NCBI GenBank assembly: GCA_024734495.1
Contig: JALMQS010000681.1
Coordinates: 7,969,542-8,033,541, forward strand
DNA from: Forficula auricularia
Taxonomy: Eukaryota; Arthropoda; Insecta; Dermaptera; Forficulidae
Direction: 5' to 3'
Length of the DNA stretch: 64,000 bases
Made by a program: the position numbers and the translations under genes. This document shows positions 53,757 to 63,639 of the stretch, one piece after another (within the stretch, counting starts at the first letter, position 1; the number at the start of each line of letters is the position of its first letter). The notes under the pieces are model-generated. The model did no database searches, was not told the origin of the DNA, and was given only the letters and a program-made list of their open reading frames with translations.

Positions 53757-55340
53757 GTCCCTGGAGCACCGAGCGATGATCGGTAACTTTTTGCATGACT
53801 TAAATTTTGAAAAAAGTCGATTTTTCATCAGTTTACATCTCAGCTTCTATATAACTTAGAGACGAGTTTGAGACGGCATTCTTCTCTGGAAACCGTCTAC
53901 TTTTAAGAAAGAAATTGGTCATTGATTTACACTCAAGTCCGGATTCACAGCGAACTGCTAACTAAACCACTGTTTTAGAGAAATTTTGCCTATATTTAAA
54001 ATGCTGTTCACAGTTTTCGAAGTAGAGGTTTGATTATCAGCTGATATTTTTGTTCAGGTATACTCTGAAGAAATCTACCCACTTTACTTGTTTAAAACTT
54101 GATTTCAAATAAAAATAATTTTAATATACGCTGTGGTTGTTCCTTAATTGACCCTTTTAAGCCCTGAAGAAGGAGGGATATTCATCCGAATTGTTGTGTT
54201 TTTTAAGAGAATGAAAATGACTTTTCAATAAATAATTATTTTATTAGAAATTTGTGAGGTTTTTTTTAATGCCTTTGAAACAATTATGCAGAGTTGACAC
54301 ATTTTGTCTTCAATGGAAAATATTTCTCATTAATTAAATTTCAAAACCAATTATTTTACATGAATTTATTCATACATTGTTTTTGAGCTTCGATTCCGGA
54401 GATTACTTCTCCACCATCGAGTGTCGTTGATCATCTTTTAGTCCTTGTTTTTAATAAGAGGAAAAATCTAATTAAAGAAAAAAAACCTCTTTTCCGATAA
54501 TTATTTCAATTCCATTATTCTCTCCTCCCATTAATTAAATTTTTTTTTTTTTTTTTTTTTATAAATTTTATTAAACCAATTATTTTTACATTAATTAATG
54601 TATACCTTGTATTTTAGCTTCGATTTCGGAGATTGCTTCTCCACCATCGAGTGTTATTTAAATTCCATTATTCCCCAATCAAATCGATTGGTATCCTTCT
54701 CTCCTCATCTTTTTTTCATTAATTAAATTTTTTTTTTTTTTTTTTATAAATTTTATTAAACCAATTATTTTACATTAATAGTGTATACATTGTATTTTGC
54801 TTCGATTCCGGAGATAACTTCTCCACCATCGAGTGTCCTTATTTATCTTTAGTCCTTGTTTTTAATAAGAGGAAAAATCTAATTAGATAAAAAAACCTCT
54901 TTTCCGATAATTAATTATTAATTAAATTTCCTAATTTTTATATATTTCTATTCAAATTTGTAATGACCTATTAGTGGGTTTTAAAATACTAATTAATTAA
55001 TGAAAGAAAACTTGATTGCTCCTATTTCGTTAAGTTATGGCATATCTAAAAGCCGATCGATTTTTGAAAAATCGTCATTTTCAGATAGCCAGAACTTTTT
55101 CGTTCAGCTCGAAATTCTTTGAAATTTTCAGGAGTAGATTTCATTATATCTCAAACAACCCTGAAAATTTTGGAATAGAAGTGGTTTCTGAGCTATTAAT
55201 TTTTTAAAATATCTACTTTTAATATTACATTTTTTGTGGTTTTATCATCAATTATGTAATTTTAACGTAAATAATTGATATTTTTCAGAAAATATATTCG
55301 AAAATAAGGAGCAAAACGGATTGTTTGAGAAAATATTAGT
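53757..55340 (+). mobile_element. Left arm of an 8-kb composite inverted repeat
   Basis: 53850-54089 and 55010-55335 are inverted relative to 61610-61790, 60122-60215 and 59640-60121, in the correct nested order. Between the two blocks lie later insertions (54090-55005). A family R end fragment is at 53757-53786. Confidence 0.65.
54345..54915 (+). repeat. Three head-to-tail copies of repeat S
   Basis: Copies start near 54350, 54570 and 54755, separated by T-tracts of 18-22. The middle copy has an internal deletion. Confidence 0.75.
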
Positions 55341-55479
55341 ATTAGTATTAATATTATGTTTATTTTTCTTTTTGTTTTACAAAGTTGCCGGGGTATTTAC
55401 CCAAGGCAAAAATGTATGTACAAAGGTTGCTATAGCTATATACACTATTTACAAAGGAATGTAATGAAAATCCGGCTTT

Positions 55480-56935
55480 ATGGATGGAAATTAATGCACG
55501 ACACTGGGTGGTTCACTGGAGACTCAAAAATTTTCAAACAATGTTCGCAGTTCCCAATAATGTGGGCTTCTGACAAGTTCTCATGTGTCCTTAGTCCAAT
55601 TGAATTTTTGATTTTGCAACCTTCCAATCCTTCGTGACCAGACCATTCGCCGACACCACCACTGGGACTATCTCCACCCCCTGAAGCTTATACATATCTT
55701 TTAGCTCGATAGACAGCACTTGATACTTCCTCTTCTTTTCAGCGATTGTTGACAGAAGCTTGTCATCCGAGGGAACCGAAACATCAATAACACTGCCCAA
55801 CAATGAAAATGCTTCGGGCTCAAAAATAGCTGATTCTTATGTATTTCCACCTGCTGAATTCAAAAATCACCATAAAGATTACCGATTGGCTCTTGTTTTG
55901 GAGATATAATCGATCAAAACGGTGAAAAAGACCATTTTGACCTATTTTCGAGTTTCGTTAGATATTAAACAACAATATTTGAGATCACAATATTTTGTTG
56001 AACTAATAGAAAACAGCTTCCTCTTGGATTTACAAATTACCACTTGTTTGTAGCTCAATTAGAACTCGAGTTATAACTAAAAAACTAAAACTACGTGATT
56101 ATAAAGGATAATAAACATTAATAAAGTAAAGGGAGTGTAGTTTCAGAGTGAATGAAATAAAACTCAAAGAGGTGTATACAATCTCAATATATTTCGGATT
56201 ATTAGTCCATCATCAGGAGTTTACAGGTTAAAAACTAATCTGTAAATTCCTGATGGACTAATAACACTGGACAACAAAAAAGAGGCAAGCTAAAAAACGA
56301 CGATCTGATGAAGGCACCACATAAATCTCTTCAGACACGACCATCTGTATAGTATTATTCCAGCAATGTAGAACTCTTAGAATGTAACTACAATTTGTAA
56401 AAAATAAAATGCACTTTCAATGTTGTTAGCATATGTAATTAAAAATGTATCTTTTTCTCTTGATCCGCCACCTACTGTATTTCACAGAAACTAGAGCTAA
56501 GAAAATTTTTCATTGTCATATTCGTTTTTCTCAACCCAAAATTGGTAGGAATTGACTCATCAAGTGCTCGAAGCATTTAAAAATTATTTTTTTGTTGCCC
56601 AGTGTAATTATTGTCTTTTTTTTGTCAAACAAGACAATATCGGGTCTATTTGCTTCAACTGCTCTATCAGTTGTGATGGCACAGTCCCACAAAATTCGCA
56701 CTCGATCATTGCTGATTAGTGTCTCAGGCTTACATTTGTAATAAGGTTGTTCTTCTACTATTAGACGATATCTCTTTGCCAGTGCTTGATGTATGACCTT
56801 GGCTAGATTATTATGCCTTTGTAGATATTCAGTTGGAGCCAGTGATGGGCAACCACAGCAAATATGTTGTATTGATTGATTGGTGGTTTTACATAGGCGA
56901 CATCTACTGTCGATCCGTTGACCCATGATGTGTCT
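55480..56935 (-). pseudogene. Non-LTR retrotransposon with restriction-like endonuclease, broken
   Basis: Minus strand 56926-56531 encodes CRLCKTTNQSIQHICCGC (Cys-Cys-His-Cys finger), YLQRHNNLAKVIHQALAKRY and NRPDIVLFDKK, the finger and PD-type nuclease of R2/R4-like elements. The continuation (GSVIDVSVPSDDK, VEIVPVVVSANGLVTKDW) resumes at 55803-55591 after about 700 bp of intervening sequence that includes a Penelope-like fragment. A decayed QKPTLLGTANIV tail follows to about 55480. No RT motifs are seen in this copy. It cannot make a whole protein. Confidence 0.7.
56131..56275 (-). mobile_element. Penelope-like fragment with hammerhead-like motif
   Basis: It matches the arm end of 32896-34419 (ACTCAAAGAGGTGTATACAA). 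The motif at 56180-56224 (minus) keeps CTGATGA, stem II, GAAA and a mostly paired stem I. A second, damaged half-copy follows inverted to 56275. It interrupts the endonuclease pseudogene. Confidence 0.6.
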
Positions 56936-57039
56936 TTATCACCTGGTCCTGGATTGCGAAAAAGAAACCCTCTGTCTCTCCATATTAGTATTTTCTTTGC
57001 GGAAAAGAGAGCATGAATTAAGCGTAATAAATAAAAAAG

Positions 57040-57260
57040 CTTCGACAGCCCTGAGCACACACCATATCGACACCTCCCATGGATTTGAGTTTGATGATGC
57101 TGTCATCTTGATGAGATTGGGGAACAATTATAAGCGTATGCTGGCCGAAAAATGCTTTATTAAGACATATGGGCAAAGGGCTCTTAATTTTCAAACTGAT
57201 TGTATTGGGCTTAGCAATGCTTACTTGTCAATATTGACAAATACTGATGCCCAGGTATAA
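57040..57260 (+). pseudogene. Penelope-like element: C-terminal end of the GIY-YIG region
   Basis: The frame holds STHHIDTSHGFEFDDAVILM, NNYKRMLAEKCFIKTYGQRA and LNFQTDCIGLSNAYLSIL before a TAA. This H-x-H...FD...I...R...E-x-xFI...N..TD pattern is the segment that closes the GIY-YIG endonuclease of Penelope-like elements, which cuts target DNA during insertion. The RT and the GIY-YIG core are missing upstream, replaced by unrelated sequence. Identification rests on pattern memory, not on a search. Confidence 0.6.
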
Positions 57261-57830
57261 TAAACATTGAGAAAGGGGCGAAAGAATTGTAAAAAGGGTA
57301 GAGAAGGAAAAATTTATTTTTATTTTTATTTTTTATATATTGTCATTTTGAATTCGAATTTTGCTTATTCTTAATGTTTGTTAATTATTTTGAAAAATCT
57401 TTTAATTAAGAGATGTTTGTGAGGGGTCAGTGATCCTAATTAGATCAATGTCCTCATAATTATTATTATTATTAATTGAATGAAATTGAAATTTGCTATA
57501 TTTGTACTTGAGACGTTGCCCATATCAAGTGAGAGCACACCAAGATTTATGTACCATTTTGTAATTCATATAATTTTGTATATATTATGATAAAATCCAC
57601 AACAACTCTGCCTGCGGACAATTTATTTATAAAATTAATTGTGTCGCTAATACTGTAAGATATAATTTTGTAATTAACAAGTTTGGATTTTTTGTAAAAA
57701 ATTTTTATTGTAATTTTACATGTGTGCTCTATCGCTTTTTTCAGCTCTTAGGAACTGATGATGGCATTATTTAATTAAAGCCGAAACGTTTTCTATAATT
57801 GGGAGTTTTTTATTCAGCAGAGGCTACCCA
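57261..57830 (+). mobile_element. Penelope-like element 3' region with hammerhead-like motif
   Basis: About 490 bp of AT-rich non-coding DNA follows the stop and leads into the motif at 57751-57794. This spacing and order fit the 3' end of a Penelope-like element. Confidence 0.5.
57751..57794 (+). ncRNA. Hammerhead-like ribozyme motif downstream of GIY-YIG remnant
   Basis: Order: GGAA (stem I), CTGATGA, T, GGC...GCC (stem II, 12-nt AT-rich loop), GAA, ACGT (self-complementary stem III), T, TTCT (stem I; A-U, A-U, G-C, G-U). GAAAC is intact. The cleavage triplet would be GTT. Confidence 0.5.
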
Positions 57831-57894
57831 TTGGCTGAATCCCTCTCCATTACTTAATTATTAGTATTAATATTATTATTTGAGTTATGAAACT

Positions 57895-58035
57895 TAGGCC
57901 GGTTGTATGTCGCAAAGTAAATGCTTTTTACAATCAGATGACAGGCACTTTCAGTCATCCCAGTCCCTCCATTTACCATCTACCCTTTGTCACTTGTAAA
58001 AAGCATTTACTTTGAGACATACCACCGGCCCTTAC
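57895..58035. mobile_element. Short foldback MITE
   Basis: GCAAAGTAAATGCTTTTTAC near 57910 and GTAAAAAGCATTTACTTTGA near 57994 are inverted; the outer ends are AGGCCGGTTGTATGT and ACATACCACCGGCC. Confidence 0.8.
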
Positions 58036-58130
58036 CTCCGCACAAGTGCTGGTAAAAATTTTCTGCCCTTGTTGTTCTTATGGTGATAGACTCGGATGGT
58101 GAGGGAAGGAATTCACCCTGGCCCACAGTA

Positions 58131-58710
58131 AAGCCCGGTTCACACCAGGCGTTTTTCGCTGATGGTAGCCTTGATGGCTTTCCTTGAGGGCTTGGGTGCC
58201 GCTAGATGTCGTGACGGATTTTTAGTTGTTGGCTTCACACTCTGCATATTTGCAGTAAGGCTGGATTTATTCTAAAAGCAGGATCAGATGCGTGCGCACA
58301 CAATGGCTCAGCAGTTGTCAAAAAAATGGCTGGCAATAATATAATTGGAGAGGTTATTAATCGTAGACGAACTGTAATTATTGCTTTTTTGCCACATTTG
58401 TGAACAACGGCGAAAACAAAAACGTTTGAACAATCCGCCCAGACTGTGGTGTCGTCCATGGTTATTGCGGCTTCCCGATTGGTTTACCATGTGCATGTCA
58501 CCCATGTGATAAAATACTGCTTTCCGATTGGTTCTTCCTTAATTTTCCAAGCAATCTATCAGGAGAAAATAGAAATATGTTCTAATCACATAATCCAACA
58601 AGCTAGCCAGCTACTCAGCCCTCAGTGACGTCAGTTTAAGCCTCTGGATCCAGCCTAGCCAGCCATCTAGATTTCTATCAACAAAAAAACGCCTGGTGTG
58701 AACCGGGCTT
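58131..58710. mobile_element. MITE with AAGCCCGGTTCACACCAGGC ends
   Basis: Inverted termini of about 30 bp (GCCTGGTGTGAACCGGGCTT at the right) with TA on both sides (58129-58130, 58711-58712), suggesting a Tc1/mariner-type mobiliser. The interior frames at 58235-58628 overlap on both strands and are not convincing genes. Confidence 0.8.
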
Positions 58711-58719
58711 TACTCTTCT

Positions 58720-59010
58720 TTGTTCATTTAATCGTTAGGTATCTTCTTATGGTACTATATAGCAGGTCTGTAAAACGACAGCCTTTTGCACGAGAGGTGT
58801 TATTTCGTCTGATATCCCTAGCGATCTGATGTTCCTTTTCAAGTTGTTGCTGGACACTCTCTCCACAGACATCACAATCGGAATAATTTTCACCTCGTTT
58901 GAGCTTCCACAGTCGCTTCAGCTCGAACGCAAGGTTTTGGTATTTGGAGATCTTTTCCCGCTCTGTCTTTGCCAGGTTATGTATTAATGGAACTGCAATG
59001 TTAATGATAA
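58720..59010 (-). pseudogene. Second fragment of the restriction-like-endonuclease retrotransposon
   Basis: Minus strand text includes IINIAVPLIHNLAKTERE, then in other frames VKIIPIVMSVE and QKAVVLQTCYIV, which parallel 55803-55480. At least two frame changes occur. Being inside the composite inverted repeat, it is probably another insertion of the same family. Confidence 0.65.
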
Positions 59011-59164
59011 TAGCCCTTTTCTCATGATTGTTTATTGTATTAATATTATTATTAGTATTAGAATTTATATTACTATAATTAAAGTTTTGAGCATCTTTTT
59101 TTGAAAATAGTTTGTAGTTTTTTCAAAAAAATCAGCTCGGGTTCAGATTAACCAAGATGTATTT

Positions 59165-59545
59165 TAAAAGAGAAAGAGTTCAATCAATCTTTTTCGGACA
59201 AATTCTAAGATTTTAGTAGAAATATTATTAAATTGTGATATCAGAGGGGATTCATCCCCAGGAGTCGAACCTGAGAACTAACACGCTATCCGGGCAGTCA
59301 GCCCACATCCCCGAGACAAAAACCTCTCTCTGAATCGCAATATATGATATAAGCACAGAAATTTTTCACTCCATTCAGAGAGAAGTTTTTGTCTCGGGGG
59401 TGTGAGCTGACTGCCCGGATAGCGTGTTAGTTCTCCGGTTCGACTCCTGGGGGATGAATCCCCTCTGATATGGCAATTTAATAATATTTCTACTAAAATC
59501 TTAGAATTTGTCCGAAAAAGATTGATTCAATTTTTTTCTTTTAAA
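59165..59545. mobile_element. Foldback repeat carrying a tRNA-like B box in each arm
   Basis: Arms meet near 59350. The right arm reads TGCCCGGATAGCGTGTTAG and GGTTCGACTCC, a polymerase III B-box match, and the left arm is its inverse. Outer arms (ATTCTAAGATTTTAGTAGAA) also match. Related text lies at 27575-27640. Confidence 0.75.
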
Positions 59546-59639
59546 ATTTATATTAGTATTTAACATTAGTACTATAAACTTTGAACAATTTTCAACAAAT
59601 AAATTAAAATAAAAATTATAAATTTTTTTACTCAATTTT

Positions 59640-60215
59640 CTCAAACAATCCGTTTTGCTTCTTATTTTCGAATATATTTTCTGAAAAATATCAATTATTT
59701 ATATAAAAATTACAAAATTGATGATAAAACCACACAAAATATCATATTAAAACGAAAAGTTGATATTTTAAAAAATTCATATCTCGGAAACCAGTTCTAA
59801 TCAAAAATTGAACTTTCTAGGGTTGTTTGAGGATATAATGAAGTATACTATTTAAGCTATTTAAGACCCGTATCCACAGATACCTTCGACCCCCGCCCAA
59901 CCCATGAAATTCTTTCTTTTCTTTTCACGATGGAGGGGCCAACCCAGGCCTTTAGAGGTTGCACCTTTTGGTGTAACTCCTTCTCTCATCATTATCATAA
60001 AAAAAAATACTCCCTTAAAATTTGAAAGGATTTCGAGTTGAAAGAAAAACGTTCTGGGTATCTGAATATGACGATTTTTCAAAAATCGATCGGCAATAAC
60101 TTAACGAAATGGAAGCAGTCAAGCAAAAAGTGGGTAGATTTCTTTACAGTATACCTGAACGAAAAATATCAGCTGCTGATCGACCCTCTACTACGAAAAC
60201 CGTAGATATGACAGC
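59640..60215 (-). mobile_element. Right arm (inner part) of the 8-kb composite inverted repeat
   Basis: It mirrors 55010-55335 and 54001-54089 (TTTCTCAAACAATCCGTTTT; AAAGTGGGTAGATTTCTTT). A LINE fragment at 59852-60008 interrupts it; comparison with the other arm shows the empty site. Confidence 0.7.
59852..60008 (+). mobile_element. LINE family L, extreme 3' fragment
   Basis: It encodes KTRIHRYLRPPPNP then TGA, followed by the family 3' UTR (GGTTGCACCTTTTGGTGTAA) and an A tail. It closely parallels 63488-63625. Short TACT repeats at both borders suggest a small target duplication. Confidence 0.75.
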
Positions 60216-60288
60216 ATTTTAGCATTTTATGATGATTTAAAGTGATTTCCATAATAGAATTATCTTTTGATATTCTATGTTTTAAACT

Positions 60289-60360
60289 AGCTGCGAAGCC
60301 CGTCTTCAGTGGGCCTCTTGCTAGCTAAGAAGCTTCGCCCCATTAAATCTCTCCCTCTAC
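60289..60360 (-). mobile_element. Helitron-like 3' end
   Basis: Minus strand ends GGGCTTCGCAGCTAG|T after the paired GGGGCGAAGC / GCTTCGC-type segments. It resembles pieces at 2432, 44310 and 52196. The matching 5' end was not found. 60361-60650 has no supported gene. Confidence 0.5.
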
Positions 60361-60654
60361 CCCCGATCACTCCCCAGCCCACCAATCCTATCACTAAACA
60401 TAGAAGAAGGCTTTTTGTGTTCAAGACCCCAAAATCACAAATTCCCCATTTTTTCAGTTCAGGGGTCAAATTTTGAACAAATGAATAAACTCTCTCGGGA
60501 TTTTTGAGGTTTTCAAAAGCAGAGTGGACCGACCCACAAATCGCTGATAAACCTCTATAATCAACTAGGTTTTTGATTAAATTAAATAGACAGAGTGGTC
60601 CAAACTTAGTTTTTAAACGTCCTTCTATATGATAAAAAATAATTTTTGAGAAAA

Positions 60655-61395
60655 AATTTTTAAGAAAAAAATAAAAACCGACTTTAAAAAATTAAATGCA
60701 ACAAATATAAAAATACACTAAAAGGTATAAAATAATTATTATCTTATTTAGTTACAACTAAACGACGAAATATTAACACGAAATTACTTTTTAAAGTCGG
60801 TGCCAAACAAACTATACCTATAAGCGAGCGTACCCGCCAAACGTACTAAGTAAGATCCGTCGAGTGCGATTCATAAAAGGTATATGTTTGGCACCGACTT
60901 CAAAAAGTAATTTCGTGTTAATATTTCGTCGTTTAGTTGTAACTAAATAAGATAATAATTATTTTATACCTTTTAGTGTATTTTTATATTTGTTGCATTT
61001 AATTTTTTGAAGTCGGTTTTTATTTTTTCTTAAAAATTTTTATTTTTCTCTTTTTAGTGATGTTATTAATAGTGATTATATCGTCAGAACTTGACCAAAT
61101 TAATATGACACCATCCCTAAGACACCCCCTTTCGATAAAAAAAGAACCATCGAAATCGGTTCATAAACAAAGAGGTTAGGTCTAAACAAACCTAATAAAA
61201 AAGGTCTAATACCTATGAAAAAAAATCGAAAAAAAATGGGACCAATCGGAAGCTAGACTGGACCCAATGCAAAAAAATTTTTCAAAATCGGTTGACAATT
61301 GGCGGAGATATGAGGTAACATAGGCACAAAAAAAAAAAAAAAAAAAAAATTCAATCGAATAGAGAACCTCCTCCTTTTTTGAAGTCGGTTAAAAA
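60655..61395. mobile_element. Foldback repeat plus GGAGGAGGTT-type end
   Basis: 60670-61025 is a palindrome nearly identical to 8339-8690 in arms and centre; 61070-61395 is the GGAGGAGGTT-type repeat. The same pair at 7979-8690 shows they travel together as one element of about 740 bp. Confidence 0.8.
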
Positions 61396-62464
61396 GGTCC
61401 GAAAATAGATGATTATTTAACTTGATATAGAAATAAGTCGATAATTTATATTTATACTTATTATAATCGGTTTGCTCCTTTGATTAAATTTTCACCTAGT
61501 TTGCCCAACTATTTAAGGAGCTAGAGGTTTTGATCATAAACCACTATGCGCTGCCCGCCAGGACCACAAGAACTCTTTAATATTATTATTTTGAAAAACT
61601 TATTTTTTTTAAGTGAAACTAAATGAGAAAATTTCTCTGAAACAATGGTTTAGTTAGCAGCTCGCTGTGAAGCCGGACTTTAGTGTAAACTAATGACCAA
61701 TTTTTTTATTAAAAGTAGAGGGTTTACAGAGAAGAATGCCGCCTCAAACAAGTCTCTAAATTACATATCCCTGTCGAGTCCATTATGATTCAGTCAAACG
61801 CCTTTCAGTGTTTTTATTTTCCAAATGACGTTCAGTTTCAGCTGGCAAAACGTTACCTTTAATTAAGAAATGAATATTCACAAGCGGTGTTTCATTTAAT
61901 AAATAGAGACAAGCATTTATAATTTCTGAAATCATATTTTAATCAAAAGAAATCACAGAGATACCGAAACCGCATAATGAATAATTTAAACAGAACAGAG
62001 AGGGTGTTTTTTTTGACTTGAATAGGGGGAGGAAAGGATTAAATTTAAAATCATTCAGCCGAATCAAAAGGACTGAAAAATTAATTAGCAAAGGGGGGGG
62101 GGTTCTCTTATGAAACAACCAATTCACCGACAAAGTGAACAAATGTCCCAAACCACAATTAGAGGTTTCAGTTTTGCAATTATTCAACTAATTTTAGATC
62201 TAGAGAGTGCTTTTAAAATAGGGAAATCGAATTATACATTATGCAAACTAACAATTAAGTTGTTGTTTTTTCAAATGTTTAATTTAAATAATTTTTAAAA
62301 ATTTGTCATATACAAAAATCGTCGGAAACGTCTAATAATTGGCCATTCCATATCGTAATTTTAAAGTTAAAAAGTGAAAAAATTGAAAATTTTTAAAAAA
62401 ATTGCTAGAGTCGTCTTAGTAATAAATTTACATATAATAATCTATTAAAAAAAAATTGTTTTAT
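61396..62464. other. Gene-free stretch with the outer right arm of the composite repeat
   Basis: 61610-61790 is inverse to 53850-53990 (GGTTTAGTTAGCAG; GAGAAGAATGCCG). The remainder is AT-rich with a G9 run near 62093. No supported gene. Confidence 0.5.
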
Positions 62465-62655
62465 TGAACCAATTATTTTACATGAATTAATGTATACATT
62501 GTATTTGAGCTTCGACTTCGGAGATTACTTCTCCACCATCGACTGTCCTTGATCATCTTTTTAGTCCTTGTTTTTAATAAGAGTTTTAATAATTAGTTTT
62601 CTAATTAAATAAAAAAACCTCTTTTCCGATAATTATTCCAATTCCATTATTCCTA
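62465..62655 (+). repeat. Single copy of repeat S
   Basis: Starts AACCAATTATTTTACATGAA and ends near CAATTCCATTATTCC, lacking the terminal hairpin. Confidence 0.75.
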
Positions 62656-62786
62656 TTCCTCAAAAAAAATTGTTTTTTTTTTTATTTTTTTTGTAATAAA
62701 GTTATTAGTGAGTTTTAAAAGAAATTAATTGACTAATATAATAAATTGAAATTCGATATTATTGGTTATATAATTTGTTTGTTTAA

Positions 62787-62821
62787 GATTATAATTTCGA
62801 AGATTTGATCTTCATCATCAG
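62787..62821 (-). ncRNA. Hammerhead-like ribozyme motif with perfect stem II
   Basis: Minus strand: CTGATGA, T, GAAGAT-caa-ATCTTC (six perfect pairs), GAA, ATTATAAT (self-complementary stem III), C. Stem I pairing is poor in the flanks, so activity is doubtful. Confidence 0.4.
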
Positions 62822-62900
62822 ACTTTTTGATTAAAATTATTTTTCATAAAGATAATCAAAGAGGTTGTCCCCTGCTTGATGCAAATAAACATACACACAC

Positions 62901-62956
<56 letters not shown>
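62901..62956. repeat. (TA)n microsatellite
   Basis: About 28 uninterrupted TA units. Next to it begins CAGTGGC-like text (AGTGGCGTGCGGTCC) whose inverse CTGCCACTGA is at 63631, suggesting a TIR element into which the following LINE inserted. Confidence 0.85.
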
Positions 62957-62958
<2 letters not shown>

Positions 62959-63133
62959 GCGTGCGGTCCATTGATTCTGTGATGTTGCACGTCCCTAAAA
63001 TTACCTAAAAATCTCTAAAAATCTAATTTGAAATATAACGAAAATGATGCCGTATTTGATAAAATTTGCAAGAAAAAGTCAAGATTAAAATAAAATTTCA
63101 AAAAATGAAGGCTACTTTTTTGGACAGCATCCC

Positions 63134-63630
63134 CTGGTTGAAAGTCACCAACTTCAATTCAGAGACGAGCTATCAGACTGATAGGCGATCCTACATTAAC
63201 TGACACTCTCGACTCCCTAGCCCATCGTAGATCTGTCTCCGCCCTTTCCCTTTTTTATAGATACTACCATGGCTTTTGTTCTGACGAAATTAAATCGATA
63301 ATCCCACCAAGGGCTTCATTTGCGCGAAATACACGATTTTCTAAAACTCAACACCCCTACGCGCTTAAACTGGATACTAATCGAACAAACGCATTCGCCA
63401 ATTCATTTATCCCCATGACTTCTAGAGACTGGAACTCTCTTCCCCCGACCGTCTTTCCAGCAACTTATGACCTTCAATCTTTCAAGACCAGCATCCACAG
63501 ATACCTTCGACTTCTACCCAATCACTAAATCTCCCCTTATCTTCACGTTACAAGGGTCCACCACGGACTACAGAGGTTGTACCTTCTTGGTGCAACTTCT
63601 TCTTGTATCAGTATCTTTATAAAAAAAAAA
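63134..63630 (+). pseudogene. LINE family L, 5'-truncated C-terminal copy with 3' tail
   Basis: An open frame with no start codon of its own runs to the TAA at 63526. It reads IQRRAIRLIGDP, SLAHRRSVSALSLFYRYYHG, SIIPPRASFARNTRF and MTSRDWNSLPPTVFPATYDL, parallel to the minus-strand copy at 36249-36806. The 3' UTR of about 90 bp has GGTTGTACCTTCTTGGTGCA and an A9 tail. The truncation leaves only the region after the RT. Confidence 0.82.
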
Positions 63631-63639
63631 CTGCCACTG

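Noticed and set aside
56925..57046. First part of the 111-codon frame as coding sequence of the Penelope-like element
   Set aside because: The first 40 or so residues are antisense to the endonuclease pseudogene; the family resemblance begins only near STHHIDTSHG.
58235..58628. Overlapping frames on both strands in the MITE at 58.1-58.7 kb
   Set aside because: They are inside a TA-flanked MITE, overlap each other and show no domain.
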